Translations under genes and position numbers: made by a program
The notes under the pieces: model-generated
What the model was told of the DNA's origin: nothing
Databases searched by the model: none
The model's input: only the letters and a program-made list of their open reading frames with translations
Source of the DNA: Acanthaster planci
Taxonomy: Eukaryota; Echinodermata; Asteroidea; Valvatida; Acanthasteridae
DNA: 60,000 nt
Assembly (NCBI RefSeq): GCF_001949145.1
Contig: NW_019091413.1
Location: 1,066,315-1,126,314 of the forward strand
Direction: 5' to 3'
Part shown: positions 59,586 through 60,000 of the stretch, piece after piece
Numbering within the stretch: position 1 is the first letter of the stretch
Layout of the letters: every line of letters begins with the position of its first letter

Positions 59586-59628
59586 CTGTAAGTTCTTTGT
59601 GAACAGGTGAGAGCAGGTAGCCAGGACT
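59586..59628 (-). CDS. Likely upstream 43-bp exon of the coiled-coil gene
   Basis: On the minus strand the acceptor ATATACTACTCAG is followed by 43 bases ending CTTACAG|GTATTT. In the frame that joins phase 0 to the final exon, it reads VLATCSHLFTKNLQ and then VLNQQLDK, giving a continuous, plausible coil start. It has one leading base, so the exon before it should end with two bases of a codon. The donor is weaker than consensus and the acceptor tract is short, so confidence is moderate. Confidence 0.4.
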
Positions 59629-60000
59629 CTGAGTAGTATATTTTATACCATATCACCTAAATGCTCGTGTCACGTTTAAATTATAACCTTAACACCACCA
59701 TGGTAAGAATGAGTCATCAGGTTTTTGTGCACTGATCCCCCAAAAGGTTACAACAAATAGTTTGTTATTTCCATTTTGTATCACAATTTAGCCACCAAAC
59801 CCCATGCATATTCAAATCATCTGTTTCCCAAGGCGATTGCTCCGGATCTCACCAGACACATCAGATCCCCAGTGCTAAACAAGAAATTCTGGAGTCCGAC
59901 TACACAGTCTGGGGAAAATAATGTATGGAACCGTGTCGGTGACAATCACTGTCAGTCATGCCTGACCGGCCAGTTGCAACGGCCTGGTGACGATGGCAGT
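59629..60000. other. Probable upstream intron of the coiled-coil gene
   Basis: On the minus strand there is a well-formed acceptor (ATTATTTTCCCCAG) and, 56 bases later, a good donor (GTCTG|GTGAGA), around 59861-59916. Its only open frame ends in phase 0, which does not fit the 43-bp exon. It may be an alternative or non-coding exon, or chance. Confidence 0.3.

Noticed and set aside
59861-59916. A 56-bp minus-strand segment with good splice sites on both sides
   Set aside because: Two frames have stops and the open one ends in the wrong phase for the next candidate exon, so I do not call it coding.
1-60000. CRISPR arrays, bacterial operons, rRNA or clear microRNA genes
   Set aside because: No regularly spaced repeats, ribosome-binding sites, rRNA motifs or known microRNA seeds with hairpins were seen on either strand.

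Overview
The window looks like animal (metazoan) nuclear DNA. It is AT-rich, gene-poor and intron-bearing, with no bacterial operon structure. The one complete gene is a clear animal-type thiamine triphosphatase. The palindrome TACATGTA recurs often, a habit I associate from memory with marine invertebrates such as amphioxus, echinoderms, hemichordates and molluscs. I cannot name the species.

Layout. Bases 1-17,500 hold no convincing gene. They contain a MITE (3935-4453), a short tandem duplication, several stretches that resemble conserved regulatory elements, and one weak candidate exon (11005-11127, minus). Bases 17,560-19,560 form a CpG-richer island that looks like a two-way promoter. 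To its left are two candidate 5' exons on the minus strand (18194-18330 and 17861-17908). To its right is a composite ETS/CRE site and the single-exon THTPA gene (19531-20328, plus), with a poly(A) signal at 20747.

Bases 20,760-57,400 are a long stretch without a firm gene. They hold two inverted copies of a 365-bp foldback element (21878-22240 and 24980-25347), a telomere-like hairpin next to the first copy, a probable non-LTR retrotransposon remnant (41585-41776), a G-rich degenerate minisatellite (50312-50748), polypurine tracts, and many blocks rich in TAATTA and octamer motifs that look like cis-regulatory DNA. Two weak plus-strand candidate exons lie here (36094-36196, 47404-47478).

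Bases 57,430-60,000 carry the 3' end of a coiled-coil protein gene on the minus strand: a last exon of 250 codons, a likely 43-bp exon before it, and a 73-bp intronic tandem duplication.

How the parts may fit: in human, THTPA lies head to head with the homeobox/zinc-finger gene ZFHX2 (from memory). A minus-strand gene starting just left of THTPA, surrounded by gene-poor DNA full of homeodomain and POU-type sites, is what a ZFHX locus would look like. No ZFHX coding exon is visible here, so that link is inference.
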